DNA from: Flammeovirga pacifica
GTDB taxonomy: Bacteria > Bacteroidota > Bacteroidia > Cytophagales > Flammeovirgaceae
NCBI RefSeq assembly: GCF_000807855.2
Contig: NZ_JRYR02000001.1
Coordinates: 4,776,070-4,840,069, forward strand
Length of the DNA: 64,000 nucleotides
Direction of reading: 5' to 3'
Below the pieces are notes generated by a model that searched no databases, had not been told where the DNA came from, and was given only the letters and a program-made list of their open reading frames with translations. Position numbers and translations under genes: made by a program. How positions within the stretch are numbered: position 1 is the stretch's first letter; each line of letters starts with the position of its first letter. Shown piece by piece: positions 15,712 to 24,606 of the stretch.

Positions 15712-16455
15712 ATGTCTAAGAAAATATATTTTGCATCAGATTTCCATTTTGGAACCCCATCTTACGAATCTAGTCTCGAAAGAGAAAAGAAGGTTTGTCG
15801 TTGGTTGGATATGGTAGCAGAAGATGCAGAACATATATATTTATTAGGGGATTTATTTGATTTCTGGTTTGAATATCGTTTTGCTGTTCCCAAAGGTTTT
15901 CTTCGTTTTCAAGGGAAATTAGCTGAATTACGTGACAAGGGAGTAAATATTACTTTCTTTACAGGTAATCATGATATGTGGATGTTTGACTATTTTCCTA
16001 AAGAACTTGGAGTTGAAATTATTAGAGAACCTATTGATGTAGAATGGTGGGGCAAGAAGTTTCATATTGGGCATGGCGATGGATTAGGCCCTGGTGATTA
16101 TACCTATAAATTAATCAAAAAGGTATTTGCAAACCCAGTATGTCAGTGGTTATTTGGTTTTTTACATCCGACAATAGGAATGGGCATTGCGCAAACATGG
16201 TCGAAACAATCTAGAGCAGCAGGAGCAGAAAAGGACCACGAATACAATGGTAAAGAAAACGAGTGGATTTGGTTGTATTGTCAAGAAAAACAAAAGGAAG
16301 AGTACAGAGATTATTATATATTTGGACATAGACACTTATATCTTGAACTAGATGTAGATAATGGAGGAAAATATATTAACACTGGCGAATGGCTCTCACA
16401 ATACAAATACGCTACTTTTGATGGTGAAAAAGTGGAGTTGCTTACTTTCGATTAG
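15712..16455 (+). CDS. lpxH: UDP-2,3-diacylglucosamine diphosphatase (LpxH-like)
   Basis: 247 residues. It cleaves UDP-2,3-diacylglucosamine to lipid X in lipid A synthesis, at the inner face of the inner membrane. The calcineurin-like metallophosphatase motifs are all present: DFHFG (10-14), GDLFD (46-50), GNHD (85-88), GHGDG (120-124) and the C-terminal GHRH. It is the first gene of a likely operon; the next gene starts 35 bp before its end in another frame. Confidence 0.9.
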   Translation: MSKKIYFASDFHFGTPSYESSLEREKKVCRWLDMVAEDAEHIYLLGDLFDFWFEYRFAVPKGFLRFQGKLAELRDKGVNITFFTGNHDMWMFDYFPKELGVEIIREPIDVEWWGKKFHIGHGDGLGPGDYTYKLIKKVFANPVCQWLFGFLHPTIGMGIAQTWSKQSRAAGAEKDHEYNGKENEWIWLYCQEKQKEEYRDYYIFGHRHLYLELDVDNGGKYINTGEWLSQYKYATFDGEKVELLTFD

Positions 16456-17227
16456 CCTATTACTTGGCTTTACTTATAGCTCAAATGCTCAGACTAAACT
16501 TTTTGAAGTAGAAGTAGGAGAGGTGGCTGCTTTAGATATTGATAGAATGGGTCAAATATATATTGTAGATCATGAAGGTAATGTGATGCAATATAAAGAT
16601 GACCAGGAAATTAGGAGATATTCTCCGACTGTTCCTGCTGAAGTCCAAATTGATGCTTGGGCAATGTTAAACACGGTAGTATTCTCACCTGATTGGCAAG
16701 GTGTCCGTATTCTAGGGCAACAATTAACCCAACAATCCGAATATTTATTTGATGAAAATTTGATAGAATATGCAACTATTGCTACAAATGCTACAGATGC
16801 AGGTATATGGCTATACGATCAACCCGCATTTCGTATCAAAAAATACTTTCCGAATCAACAACAAATAAGTATAGATGTATCTATCGAGCAAATTTTAAGC
16901 ACTAGCTATTGGAATCCTACATGGATAAGAGAATATCAAAATAACCTATACATTGTAGAGGAAAGAATGGGAGTATTTACTTTCGATCTTTTAGGAAACA
17001 TTTTAAGTGAGCCAGTAGATATAGGAGGAGCTAAAGTGATAGGATTAACTGATGATAAAATGTATTGGTTAAAGAAAGATCAGCTTCATTTTAAATCATT
17101 ATATTCTACAGATAGAGAAACTTTAGATTTACCAACTAAAAAAGCGACCTTTGCAGTCTACGATACTTCTTTAAATAGAGTGTATTGTATTGTAAAGAAT
17201 AAATTGATAGCATATCAAATGCAATAA
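16421..17227 (+). CDS. Secreted protein of unknown function, propeller-like
   Basis: 268 residues from ATG 16421, which opens a signal peptide (MVKKWSCLLSISLLLGF...SNAQ). A start 20 codons upstream is possible in frame but would bury the signal peptide. The mature part contains repeated strand patterns such as AALDIDRMGQIYIVDHEGN and NLYIVEERMGVFTFDLLGN, suggesting a small beta-propeller in the periplasm. Not a recognised named family. The gene overlaps lpxH by 35 bp and is followed 5 bp later by the YkgJ-family gene, so the three are probably co-transcribed. Confidence 0.75.
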   Translation: MVKKWSCLLSISLLLGFTYSSNAQTKLFEVEVGEVAALDIDRMGQIYIVDHEGNVMQYKDDQEIRRYSPTVPAEVQIDAWAMLNTVVFSPDWQGVRILGQQLTQQSEYLFDENLIEYATIATNATDAGIWLYDQPAFRIKKYFPNQQQISIDVSIEQILSTSYWNPTWIREYQNNLYIVEERMGVFTFDLLGNILSEPVDIGGAKVIGLTDDKMYWLKKDQLHFKSLYSTDRETLDLPTKKATFAVYDTSLNRVYCIVKNKLIAYQMQ

Positions 17228-17232
17228 GTAAG

Positions 17233-17721
17233 ATGGATTTATACGAAGATTGGCAGAAAAACTCTAAGGTGAAATTAAAGGAGCACCAGACCTTTTTAAA
17301 GCGTTTAAAGAAACAAAAGAAAGGAAAGCAAATAGATCAAATAGTAAATGATTTAGACGAAAGAGCTTTTGAACATTTTGATTGTTTGGATTGTGCCAAT
17401 TGTTGTAAAACCATTAGCCCTGTGGTTACCGCAACTGATGTAAAAAGAATAGGAAAACATTTAAGAATTAAAGAAACAGAAGTTATTGAACACTACCTTA
17501 ATGTAGATCATGAAGGTGATTACGTAATGAACAAGCAACCTTGTCCATTCCTAGGAAGCGATAACTATTGTTCAATATATGAAGCAAGACCAAAAGCATG
17601 TAGAGAATATCCTTTAACCCAAAATCAAGGATTCAATCAAAGACCAGCATTACATGCAAGAAATACCATTACATGCCCAGTTGTATTTCATGTAGTGAAA
17701 GAATTAAAGAAAAATTTATAA
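17233..17721 (+). CDS. YkgJ-family cysteine-cluster protein
   Basis: 162 residues. Carries the zinc or iron-sulfur cysteine cluster CLDCANCC, then CPFLGSDNYCSIYEARPKACREYP and a last Cys in NTITCPV, all typical of the YkgJ/UPF0153 family. The biochemical role is not established. Third gene of the lpxH cluster, 5 bp after the preceding stop. Confidence 0.87.
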   Translation: MDLYEDWQKNSKVKLKEHQTFLKRLKKQKKGKQIDQIVNDLDERAFEHFDCLDCANCCKTISPVVTATDVKRIGKHLRIKETEVIEHYLNVDHEGDYVMNKQPCPFLGSDNYCSIYEARPKACREYPLTQNQGFNQRPALHARNTITCPVVFHVVKELKKNL

Positions 17722-17847
17722 TTAGTTCCCTGTTTACAATTATTAGCATTCATCAACTCCTAACATTGATGAATAGTTGTTACATTTATCCTAAACGACT
17801 AGCAATATGTCTTTTATAAGGCGTATTAATAATTAACCTTTCTAACA

Positions 17848-18246
17848 ATGAGAACCTTTACCCTAACCCTTACCCTATTTCTGGGGTTTACCCTTACGTT
17901 TACATCCCTATTTGCCACGGATGTAGAAAAGTTGACTGATGCACATTTATCATCAGTAAAAAACAAAGTCTTTACAGAGAAACAAGCCAAAATTTTCGTA
18001 CAAGATTATATTGGAATCCATTCTGATGGAAAGGTGGATTATTTGTATCACACAGAATCGGAAGATTTAGTGGCAAAATTCAAAAAAGGAATCAAAAAAG
18101 CACAATTAGTGGACGTAATCAAGACGGGTCATATGACCAATGTTTACTTTGAAATTAATGATGTTTTGATTCATGCTTCTTATTTAAATGAAACAGGTGA
18201 AATGTACATCTGTAGATTTAAACATGAAGGAAAAAGCAACCGCTAG
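17848..18246 (+). CDS. Small secreted protein of unknown function
   Basis: 132 residues with a signal peptide of about 23 residues (Thr/Leu/Phe-rich, ending SLFA). The mature part is charged, with a KQAKIFVQDYIGIH helix and a Tyr-rich centre. No family is recognised. Own leader of 126 bp and a strong terminator downstream support it as a real gene. Confidence 0.7.
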   Translation: MRTFTLTLTLFLGFTLTFTSLFATDVEKLTDAHLSSVKNKVFTEKQAKIFVQDYIGIHSDGKVDYLYHTESEDLVAKFKKGIKKAQLVDVIKTGHMTNVYFEINDVLIHASYLNETGEMYICRFKHEGKSNR

Positions 18247-18253
18247 AATTAGT

Positions 18254-18296
18254 AAAAAAAATGCCATTTTGATTTTATTCAAAATGGCATTTTTTT
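18254..18296. terminator. Bidirectional terminator
   Basis: Stem AAAATGCCATTTTGA with complement TCAAAATGGCATTTT (18258-18294), A-run on the left and T-run on the right, between converging genes. Confidence 0.9.
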
Positions 18297-18311
18297 AATT
18301 GTTACTCAATT

Positions 18312-18968
18312 TTAAAACCCAAATACTACATCTAGTGTAGCACCAAAAGTGGGTTGTCTAGTATGAACATCAATACCCGGAGATAGTGTAAAACCTGTAC
18401 TCCAATGGTTGCTCAAAGAATAAGCTAAACCTGTTTGTACAATCACAGAACCTCCCCATTCTTTATGATTTCCATCTTCTACATGAGTATTGGAGTGATC
18501 ATCGGGATGAGCAATTTCATCTACATCAATTTCAAGATAGTGTTCATCTGTAAAATCATGACTATCATGGTAACCAAATGTACCACCCACACCTACAAAA
18601 GTACCCCACTTAGAATGTCCAATAGGAATTTCTCTTACCACAACTGAGGCAAAATGTTTACCAGTAAATTCTACAGTACCTTGAAACTTTGTCAAATGTG
18701 CAAAATAAATGGATCCAGTAAACTCCCAAGTACCACTATTGGTATAAGAGATTTCTAATTCATATTTATGATGTTTGCCCTCGTTATCATGTTCAATTTG
18801 CTCATGAATGTCGTTATGATGAGCTAGATCTACCTTTTCTGATTCGGTAAGATTTTCACTTTCTACATTAGTGTATTCATGAGAAGATTGTGCATGCGAA
18901 AATGCATGAGCTCCTAAGAATAGAGCAAATGAAAGAATAGCTTTAATCGATTTTTGGTAATAAAACAT
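18312..18968 (-). CDS. His-rich outer-membrane beta-barrel protein, paralog 1
   Basis: 218 residues. Signal peptide ending SHAQ near residue 27. A His/Glu/Asp-rich segment (about 28-68, with HHNDIHEQIEHDNEGKHH) is followed by strands ending in aromatic residues (YFAHLTKFQGTVEFTGKHF, VREIPIGHSKWGTFVGVGG) and the C-terminal LDVVFGF, the usual end of an outer-membrane barrel. A second acidic/His loop lies at about 145-170. Metal binding is inferred from composition only. Clear paralog of the gene at 19074, about 105 bp away. Confidence 0.75.
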   Translation of the reverse strand: MFYYQKSIKAILSFALFLGAHAFSHAQSSHEYTNVESENLTESEKVDLAHHNDIHEQIEHDNEGKHHKYELEISYTNSGTWEFTGSIYFAHLTKFQGTVEFTGKHFASVVVREIPIGHSKWGTFVGVGGTFGYHDSHDFTDEHYLEIDVDEIAHPDDHSNTHVEDGNHKEWGGSVIVQTGLAYSLSNHWSTGFTLSPGIDVHTRQPTFGATLDVVFGF

Positions 18969-19073
18969 ATAGGTTAAACTTAGAATAGAGATTATTATTC
19001 AACCTAAAGAACGATTACCAATCAAAATAGTTAGGTATTAAACAGTTATTTAAGATTATTTATCTAAAAGACT

Positions 19074-19613
19074 TTAAAAACCAAAAACTAGATCGAACGT
19101 CATTCCAAAATTAGGTTGATGTGTTTCATAATCTAACCCTGGAGATAAAGTAAATCCGGTACTCCAATGTTTATCTAAAGAATAAGCAATACCAGATTGA
19201 AAAATAAGACTTCCAGACCAATCTAAATGATGTGATTCATCAGATGATACTGCATGCGAATTGCTAGTTTCCCCATCATGGACAAAACCAAAAGTAGAAC
19301 CAAGGCCAACGAACGTTCCAAATTTTGAATGTCCTAAAGGAATTTCTCTAACAAAACATCCCGCAAAATGATGTCCGGTAAATTCTACAGTACCTTGGAA
19401 CTTCATGAGATGCGCGAAATACACAGAGCTTGTAAATTCAAAATGACTTGAATTATTGTAAGATAACTCTACCTCAAAATGATTTTCATGATGAGCTTCT
19501 GAGTTTTTGACATGTTTTTTATCCTCCTCCTCCCCAAACGCTTCAGTTGGGTAAGGTAAGAAGCATAACATTGATAATAAGATCGGTAAATATAATTTAT
19601 TGGTCACCACCAT
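19074..19613 (-). CDS. His-rich outer-membrane beta-barrel protein, paralog 2
   Basis: 179 residues, signal peptide to about residue 25. Shares with the downstream paralog the blocks FEFTSSVYFAHLMKFQGTVEF, REIPLGHSKFGTFVGLG, FQSGIAYSLDKHWSTGF and the end DLVFGF. The N-terminal His-rich part is shorter (KHVKNSEAHHENHFE). Probably co-transcribed with the paralog, since no terminator separates them. Function unknown; a metal-related or envelope role would be guesswork. Confidence 0.75.
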   Translation of the reverse strand: MVVTNKLYLPILLSMLCFLPYPTEAFGEEEDKKHVKNSEAHHENHFEVELSYNNSSHFEFTSSVYFAHLMKFQGTVEFTGHHFAGCFVREIPLGHSKFGTFVGLGSTFGFVHDGETSNSHAVSSDESHHLDWSGSLIFQSGIAYSLDKHWSTGFTLSPGLDYETHQPNFGMTFDLVFGF

Positions 19614-19720
19614 TATTGAAAGTTTTTAGTAGTAAAAGGGCTTTATTATAGAGTAATTTAATACACTATATAAATAACCAATGCACACGTTGTAATTAAG
19701 TTTTCTATCGTCAATTTATT

Positions 19721-19756
19721 AAAAAAGCTTAAATCAAACATAGTCTATTTGAGCTT
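19721..19756 (-). terminator. Terminator of the 19786-20667 gene pair
   Basis: Stem AAGCTTAAAT (19725-19734) with ATTTGAGCTT (19747-19756), one wobble pair, followed on the minus strand by a run of T. Confidence 0.7.
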
Positions 19757-19785
19757 GTTAACTAAAGAGTGTGTAATGTTATAGT

Positions 19786-20172
19786 TTATTGGGTGAACGT
19801 TTGAAGCACTTCCCAAAGGAAAATTTCGACGGTATCAGAATTTGCTATAGCAGTAGAACCTTTAACCGATGCATATTGAAAATTTTCAGGATTATCGTAT
19901 CGTTCCAAAGTAAGATTACCTCTATATCTTATTTCCGTGTAAGTTAAAGTATCCATAATTGTATTTCTGCTTAAGCTTCGTGTACTTCCATAAACAGGGG
20001 GTTCTAATGGATAACGATCTAAAACGATTACTCTACCATTTAAAGAATTACATTTCTCCCAATTGAAAGCAACAATTACTGATTTCATAGGATAATTTTC
20101 TACAGGCTTACAAGCATGAAATAGGAATAACATGCTTGTAAGAATTGATATTTTAATAAGAATAACTCTCAT
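19786..20172 (-). CDS. Small lipoprotein of unknown function
   Basis: 128 residues with lipobox FHAC (Cys21). No acidic export signal follows the Cys (KPVENY), so it probably faces the periplasm. No family is recognised. It lies 3 bp after the thioredoxin-like gene and shares its terminator, so the two form an operon and may work together on envelope proteins; that is inference. Confidence 0.75.
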   Translation of the reverse strand: MRVILIKISILTSMLFLFHACKPVENYPMKSVIVAFNWEKCNSLNGRVIVLDRYPLEPPVYGSTRSLSRNTIMDTLTYTEIRYRGNLTLERYDNPENFQYASVKGSTAIANSDTVEIFLWEVLQTFTQ

Positions 20173-20175
20173 TGA

Positions 20176-20667
20176 TCACTTTTGATAGGATGCCGGATTT
20201 ACAGCTTTGGCTGTCCACCCTTGAAGAAAACTCATGATTTTTTGTTTATCATATCCTTTTCCACTCTCTAAGTAGGCAGAATTTTGAATATGTAAAACGG
20301 AACCTTGTGCATTCAAGATAACAAAAACAGGGTAACCAAAACGTTGTGGGAATCCTAAATATTCCATTGTTTTAGGATTTTTATTATCATTGCTCCAATT
20401 TACTAATACTTTAACATAGTTATCTGTCATAAGTTTTGAGATTTCAGCATCTTCGTGCGTAAATTGAGCATACCTCTTACACCAGCCACACCAATTGCCT
20501 CCTACTTTAACAAAAACGTGTTTACCTTCTTTAGATGCGGTTTGAATGGCAGTTTGAATGTCATCCATAGCATCAGCATGAGGATCATATTTTTCTGTTT
20601 GAGCAAAAGTGTCTAAACTGAGAGTTAAAATAAGAACTATTGTAAAAAATTGAATTGTCTTTTTCAT
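20176..20667 (-). CDS. Periplasmic thioredoxin-fold protein
   Basis: 163 residues. Signal peptide 1-22 (ends TFAQ). Thioredoxin active site WCGWCK with Cys60 and Cys63, followed by the cis-proline strand FGYPVFVILN. This is the thioredoxin_7/DUF255-like type found in Bacteroidota, probably a thiol reductase or isomerase in the periplasm. Its ATG is only 13 bp from the divergent ATG at 20681, so its promoter must lie inside that neighbour. Confidence 0.85.
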   Translation of the reverse strand: MKKTIQFFTIVLILTLSLDTFAQTEKYDPHADAMDDIQTAIQTASKEGKHVFVKVGGNWCGWCKRYAQFTHEDAEISKLMTDNYVKVLVNWSNDNKNPKTMEYLGFPQRFGYPVFVILNAQGSVLHIQNSAYLESGKGYDKQKIMSFLQGWTAKAVNPASYQK

Positions 20668-20680
20668 TAATAAAAAATTT

Positions 20681-20911
20681 ATGAATCCTGAATATGTCGG
20701 CTACGTAGCCTCTGTAATTTTAATGATTTCCTTTACATTAAAAAAAACAAGCCAACTAAGAATTGTGAATACTGTGGCTTGTCTTGCTTTTGTTTTATAT
20801 GGTACATTGATTTCTGCATGGCCTGTAATTATATCCAATGGTTTTATTGCCATTGTAAATACATACTACCTTATCAAGATGAAGTCTGCTGCTACCATAG
20901 AGGAGTCCTAA
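20681..20911 (+). CDS. Three-helix membrane protein (YgjV-like)
   Basis: 76 residues, three membrane helices (about 5-20, 29-46, 49-66). The pattern GYVASVILMISFTLKKTSQLR, then CLAFVLYGTLISAWP and N..IAIVNTYYLIK, matches the half-length YgjV-like family and recalls one SemiSWEET unit; the substrate is unknown. Its start is 13 bp from a divergent start and its last 20 bp overlap the end of the arginine deiminase gene, so the gene is squeezed between two neighbours with no free DNA. Confidence 0.75.
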   Translation: MNPEYVGYVASVILMISFTLKKTSQLRIVNTVACLAFVLYGTLISAWPVIISNGFIAIVNTYYLIKMKSAATIEES

Positions 20912-22340
20912 GAAGTGGCATACTCATACAGTGCGAACCACCTCTAGCTCTTGAGAGTTCTGCAGAAGGGAGTAAGATTAAAGTATCTTTGACTTCTGAT
21001 GGATGTAGTTCCTCATTTTTGAACTTATCTAATAATTCTGCAGCCTTCACAACTTTGATACCTTGTTTTTGGAAACCTTTAGATGTTTTATCATTACGAT
21101 CATAACCAATAACAACACCTTCTTTTAATGCCAATACATTACAAGAGTCTGTCCATTGTTCTCTTCGACCATGAGGGAATTCATTATCACCAGAGTAAAT
21201 AAATTTTGTTTTTTCTTCAGATTTAAGGTCCGTAACACTGATGTCATTCAGTAAATCTTCTAAGTAATCAAATTGAATAGGATCATCATAAGACCTTCCT
21301 TTAATGTATTGAAGAATTTCAATTTCATTTTCACTTTTTGATCCACCTAGAGAAGAAATATAATCTCCTTTTTCTTGTTTTAAACCTTCTTTTGAGAATG
21401 AGCCAAAAATCACCCACATATTTCTTTTCACTTGTGTAAAAGTAGTATCAATATGCATGTATGCTCTTTTAGCAGGGATTTTTACAATGGTAACTTTTTC
21501 AACTATATCACGCTCGTGCATCAACTGAATCACCTTACTCGCTGCGTGAATAGAAGTTCTTTCGCTTACCCCAACTAATAAATGATTAGGGGCCACCATC
21601 ATTACATCTCCACCTTCTATGGTTACAATTTTCTTTTCCTGTTCATCTTCATCCAATAAAAAGAAGTCTTCAGGGTCATTTATTTCAATAATATTGGAAG
21701 TATATTCTTTAAACATCGGGTGATTAAAGAAGATGTACTTCATGATAATAGATTCTCTTGTTCTCGCCTTTTTCTTGGGCTTGTTCAATAAAATATGATC
21801 ATTTACAGTAATCCCTATATCTCTAGTAAAAATAAAATTAGGTATAGGAGGGAAGATCATTCTTTTATCTGGTAAAATGCCAGAAATCATAACTCTAGCT
21901 AAAACAGAGTTATCCAATTCCATTAGTTCTGCTTGTAAAGAATAGGCTGTTCCTTCATGAGCACAAATAGAAGCAATCATCCTTTGTTTTAAATCTTTAC
22001 TTTCTAATAAATGAGCTAACAATCTTTGAGGCTCTATTACTTTATCAGATTCAAAGTAATTTTCTTTATCAGGCTTGTAGAAATGTCTTTGGGATTCGGG
22101 TAAATCTATGGTATTGATTTGAGAATGAATTTTCTCATAATCTAAAAAGTAAAGTAAGATTTTGAGATAGAGATCATACTCTTTTTTTCTCATTGTGTCT
22201 ACATGAATGATGTCTTCAAATAGCCAATCTTGAGCTTTAGTAGGTATCACTTTTCCAATTCCTTCGTCAGGACTATGAATAAGTAATCTTTTCAATATTC
22301 CTACTTCTGATGAGACGTGTATATGATGTTGGTTTTCCAT
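20892..22340 (-). CDS. Arginine deiminase-like enzyme
   Basis: 482 residues from ATG 22340 (an ATG six codons earlier is the alternative). Catalytic features of the amidinotransferase/deiminase fold are in place: FTRDIG near 165, the EGGDVM loop, the His and Asp of AYMHIDTTFT, and the nucleophile Cys in GGSHCMSMPL near the C terminus. It should hydrolyse arginine to citrulline and ammonia in the cytoplasm. It is longer than classical ArcA (~410 residues), and arcB or arcC are not adjacent, so the role may be nitrogen release or acid tolerance. It converges on the YgjV-like gene with a 20-bp overlap. Confidence 0.85.
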   Translation of the reverse strand: MENQHHIHVSSEVGILKRLLIHSPDEGIGKVIPTKAQDWLFEDIIHVDTMRKKEYDLYLKILLYFLDYEKIHSQINTIDLPESQRHFYKPDKENYFESDKVIEPQRLLAHLLESKDLKQRMIASICAHEGTAYSLQAELMELDNSVLARVMISGILPDKRMIFPPIPNFIFTRDIGITVNDHILLNKPKKKARTRESIIMKYIFFNHPMFKEYTSNIIEINDPEDFFLLDEDEQEKKIVTIEGGDVMMVAPNHLLVGVSERTSIHAASKVIQLMHERDIVEKVTIVKIPAKRAYMHIDTTFTQVKRNMWVIFGSFSKEGLKQEKGDYISSLGGSKSENEIEILQYIKGRSYDDPIQFDYLEDLLNDISVTDLKSEEKTKFIYSGDNEFPHGRREQWTDSCNVLALKEGVVIGYDRNDKTSKGFQKQGIKVVKAAELLDKFKNEELHPSEVKDTLILLPSAELSRARGGSHCMSMPLLRTPLW

Positions 22341-22924
22341 GAAAGTATATGGTGACAAATATGTGTGAGTTGAAGATAATCAATTCTTTTATAAATTTTA
22401 TTGGATGAGTATATCAATCTATATTGATATACAAATTTCATTTTTGGACAAAATTATGAAAATAAGAAGACTATTGTTGTTGTGAAAAAGACTATAAATT
22501 GTCTTTTTAGAAGAAAATCTAAAAAATTAACCTCTTTTCTTTTGTATTAAAAAGTGTAATTTTTACATTTGAGTGTCCCAGTTCATTATTTTTTTTAATT
22601 ATTAAATGTCTTTGAATAATATTTGTCCACTTATCCTATCTCAAATTTTAAAAATCACACATACTAAAGCGTTGTTTATAAAGTATTTAAGTTTTTCTTA
22701 TTAATTATCATTATATAATGATGACTAAATTTTCTATAGTTATTGATAAAAGTCATTTATACACTTAATCAATAATGATAGGTTTGTATAGTTAACGATA
22801 TACACATAGCCCTAGAAGATTCAGACAAAAGCAAAACACATAAGCAATATTTTATATACAACAAACTACTTTATGATATTGGATTATTCTGGTATTTTAA
22901 TGGTGGTATTAATTAACCAATACA
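22341..22924. other. Intergenic region between divergent deiminase and pckA genes
   Basis: 584 bp, strongly AT-rich and without a credible ORF. It contains a 10-bp inverted repeat, GTATATCAAT (22409-22418) and ATTGATATAC (22423-22432), about 70 bp upstream of the deiminase start. It could be an operator or a leader hairpin. No clear TAnnTTTG box is seen for either gene. Confidence 0.5.
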
Positions 22925-24535
22925 ATGACAAAAACACACAAATTAGCCAGTAAACTTTTAGCAGAGTCGAAACAAGTTAACCGAGACTTGTCTGTAGCAC
23001 AACTTGTTGCAGAAGCAATCAAAAATGGTGAAGGAGTACTAAATTCCACAGGAGCCATTATGTGCGACACTGGTAAATTTACAGGACGATCGCCCCAAGA
23101 CCGTTTTATTGTTGAAGACGATTATACTAAAGATCGTGTTTGGTGGGGAAGCATCAATAAGCCTTTCCCACAGGATAAGTTCGATGGACTTGCCCACAAA
23201 ATGGTCGATTACCTACTAGATAATCAAAAGTTGTTTGTAAACAATGTGTATGCTGGTGCTGACCCTGCATATAGAATTAAAGTAAGAGTAATTACACCCC
23301 TTGCTTCAGTTTCTCACTTTGTGAACAATATGTTTATTGTTCCTTCTGACGAAGAATTAAGATCTTTTGGAGAACCTGACTATGTAGTAATTCAAGCTCC
23401 AGATTACAATGCTAATCCTGCCCTTGATGGTACAAGACAAGGTAACTTCTCTATTTTAAATTTTGAGGAAAAATCTGCCTTGGTGGGTGGTTCTCGTTAC
23501 ACAGGAGAAATCAAAAAAGGTATTTTCTCTGTATTGAATGCATTATTAATAGATGAGAATGTACTCCCGATGCACTGTTCAGCAAATGAAGGTAAGGAAG
23601 GTGATTCAGCTGTCTTCTTTGGTTTGTCAGGTACAGGTAAAACTACATTGTCAGCAGATCCAAATAGAAACCTAATTGGAGATGATGAACATGGTTGGTC
23701 TGATAATGGTATTTACAACTTCGAAGGCGGTTGTTATGCCAAAACAATTGACTTAACCAGAAAAAATGAACCAGAAATATGGGATGCAATTAAGTTTGGT
23801 GCAACATTGGAGAACACACGTTTCTTCCCTGGTACATCTGTAGTAGATTATACTAATGTTAATGTTACTGAGAATACTCGAGTATCTTACCCGATTCATC
23901 ATATCGAAAACGCTAAGATTCCTTCAGTATCAGAAACCCATCCTAAAAATATATTCTTCTTAACTTGTGATGCTTATGGTGTACTACCAGCCATCTCTAA
24001 GTTAACAAAAGAACAAGCAATGTATCACTTTATGTCTGGTTATACAGCAAAAGTAGCAGGTACAGAAGCAGGAATAACTGAACCTACTCCTACATTCTCA
24101 GCTTGTTTTGGAGCTCCATTTATGCCTCTTCATCCATCTGTTTATGCGATGAAACTTGGAGAGAAAATGACAGAGCATAATACAAATATATGGTTGATCA
24201 ATACAGGTTGGTCAAATGGTCCTGCTGATAAAATAGGACGTACTAAATTAAAATATACTAGAGCAATGATTACAGCTGCTCTAGAGGGAAGTTTAGATAA
24301 CGTTGAATTTATTGAACATCCTATATTTGGGGTTCAAGTACCTCAAGAAGTAGAAGGTGTTCCTTCTCAAGCACTAGATGCAAGAGCTTCTTGGATTGCC
24401 AATGGTTTTGACGGTTATGATCAAACTGCTGAGAAATTAGCTCATAAATTTGTAGATAATTTCAAAAAGTTTGAAGATGGACTTGAAGATAAAGCTATCC
24501 TTAAAGGTGCTCCTATAGTTAATGTTAAAGTATAG
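22925..24535 (+). CDS. pckA: Phosphoenolpyruvate carboxykinase (ATP)
   Basis: 536 residues, the normal length. Converts oxaloacetate and ATP to PEP, CO2 and ADP, the first committed step of gluconeogenesis. Visible motifs are the N-terminal TGKFTGRSPQDRF, the kinase-1a P-loop GLSGTGKTTLS (about 233-243), the metal-binding LIGDDEHGW and FEGGCYAK. Single-gene unit with a long leader and its own terminator. Confidence 0.97.
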   Translation: MTKTHKLASKLLAESKQVNRDLSVAQLVAEAIKNGEGVLNSTGAIMCDTGKFTGRSPQDRFIVEDDYTKDRVWWGSINKPFPQDKFDGLAHKMVDYLLDNQKLFVNNVYAGADPAYRIKVRVITPLASVSHFVNNMFIVPSDEELRSFGEPDYVVIQAPDYNANPALDGTRQGNFSILNFEEKSALVGGSRYTGEIKKGIFSVLNALLIDENVLPMHCSANEGKEGDSAVFFGLSGTGKTTLSADPNRNLIGDDEHGWSDNGIYNFEGGCYAKTIDLTRKNEPEIWDAIKFGATLENTRFFPGTSVVDYTNVNVTENTRVSYPIHHIENAKIPSVSETHPKNIFFLTCDAYGVLPAISKLTKEQAMYHFMSGYTAKVAGTEAGITEPTPTFSACFGAPFMPLHPSVYAMKLGEKMTEHNTNIWLINTGWSNGPADKIGRTKLKYTRAMITAALEGSLDNVEFIEHPIFGVQVPQEVEGVPSQALDARASWIANGFDGYDQTAEKLAHKFVDNFKKFEDGLEDKAILKGAPIVNVKV

Positions 24536-24566
24536 CTTCAACATTAATTTATGGAGAGAAAGTATT

Positions 24567-24606
24567 AAAAAATGGGTTGCCAATTTAATTGGTAACCCAT
24601 TTTTTA
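24567..24606 (+). terminator. Terminator of pckA
   Basis: Stem AAATGGGTTGCCAAT with ATTGGTAACCCATTT (24570-24603), one mismatch, followed by T. Confidence 0.9.

Noticed and set aside
20779-21105. Plus-strand 108-codon frame overlapping the YgjV-like and deiminase genes
   Set aside because: It is Cys/Tyr-rich, has no family pattern and runs antisense through the conserved catalytic end of the deiminase.
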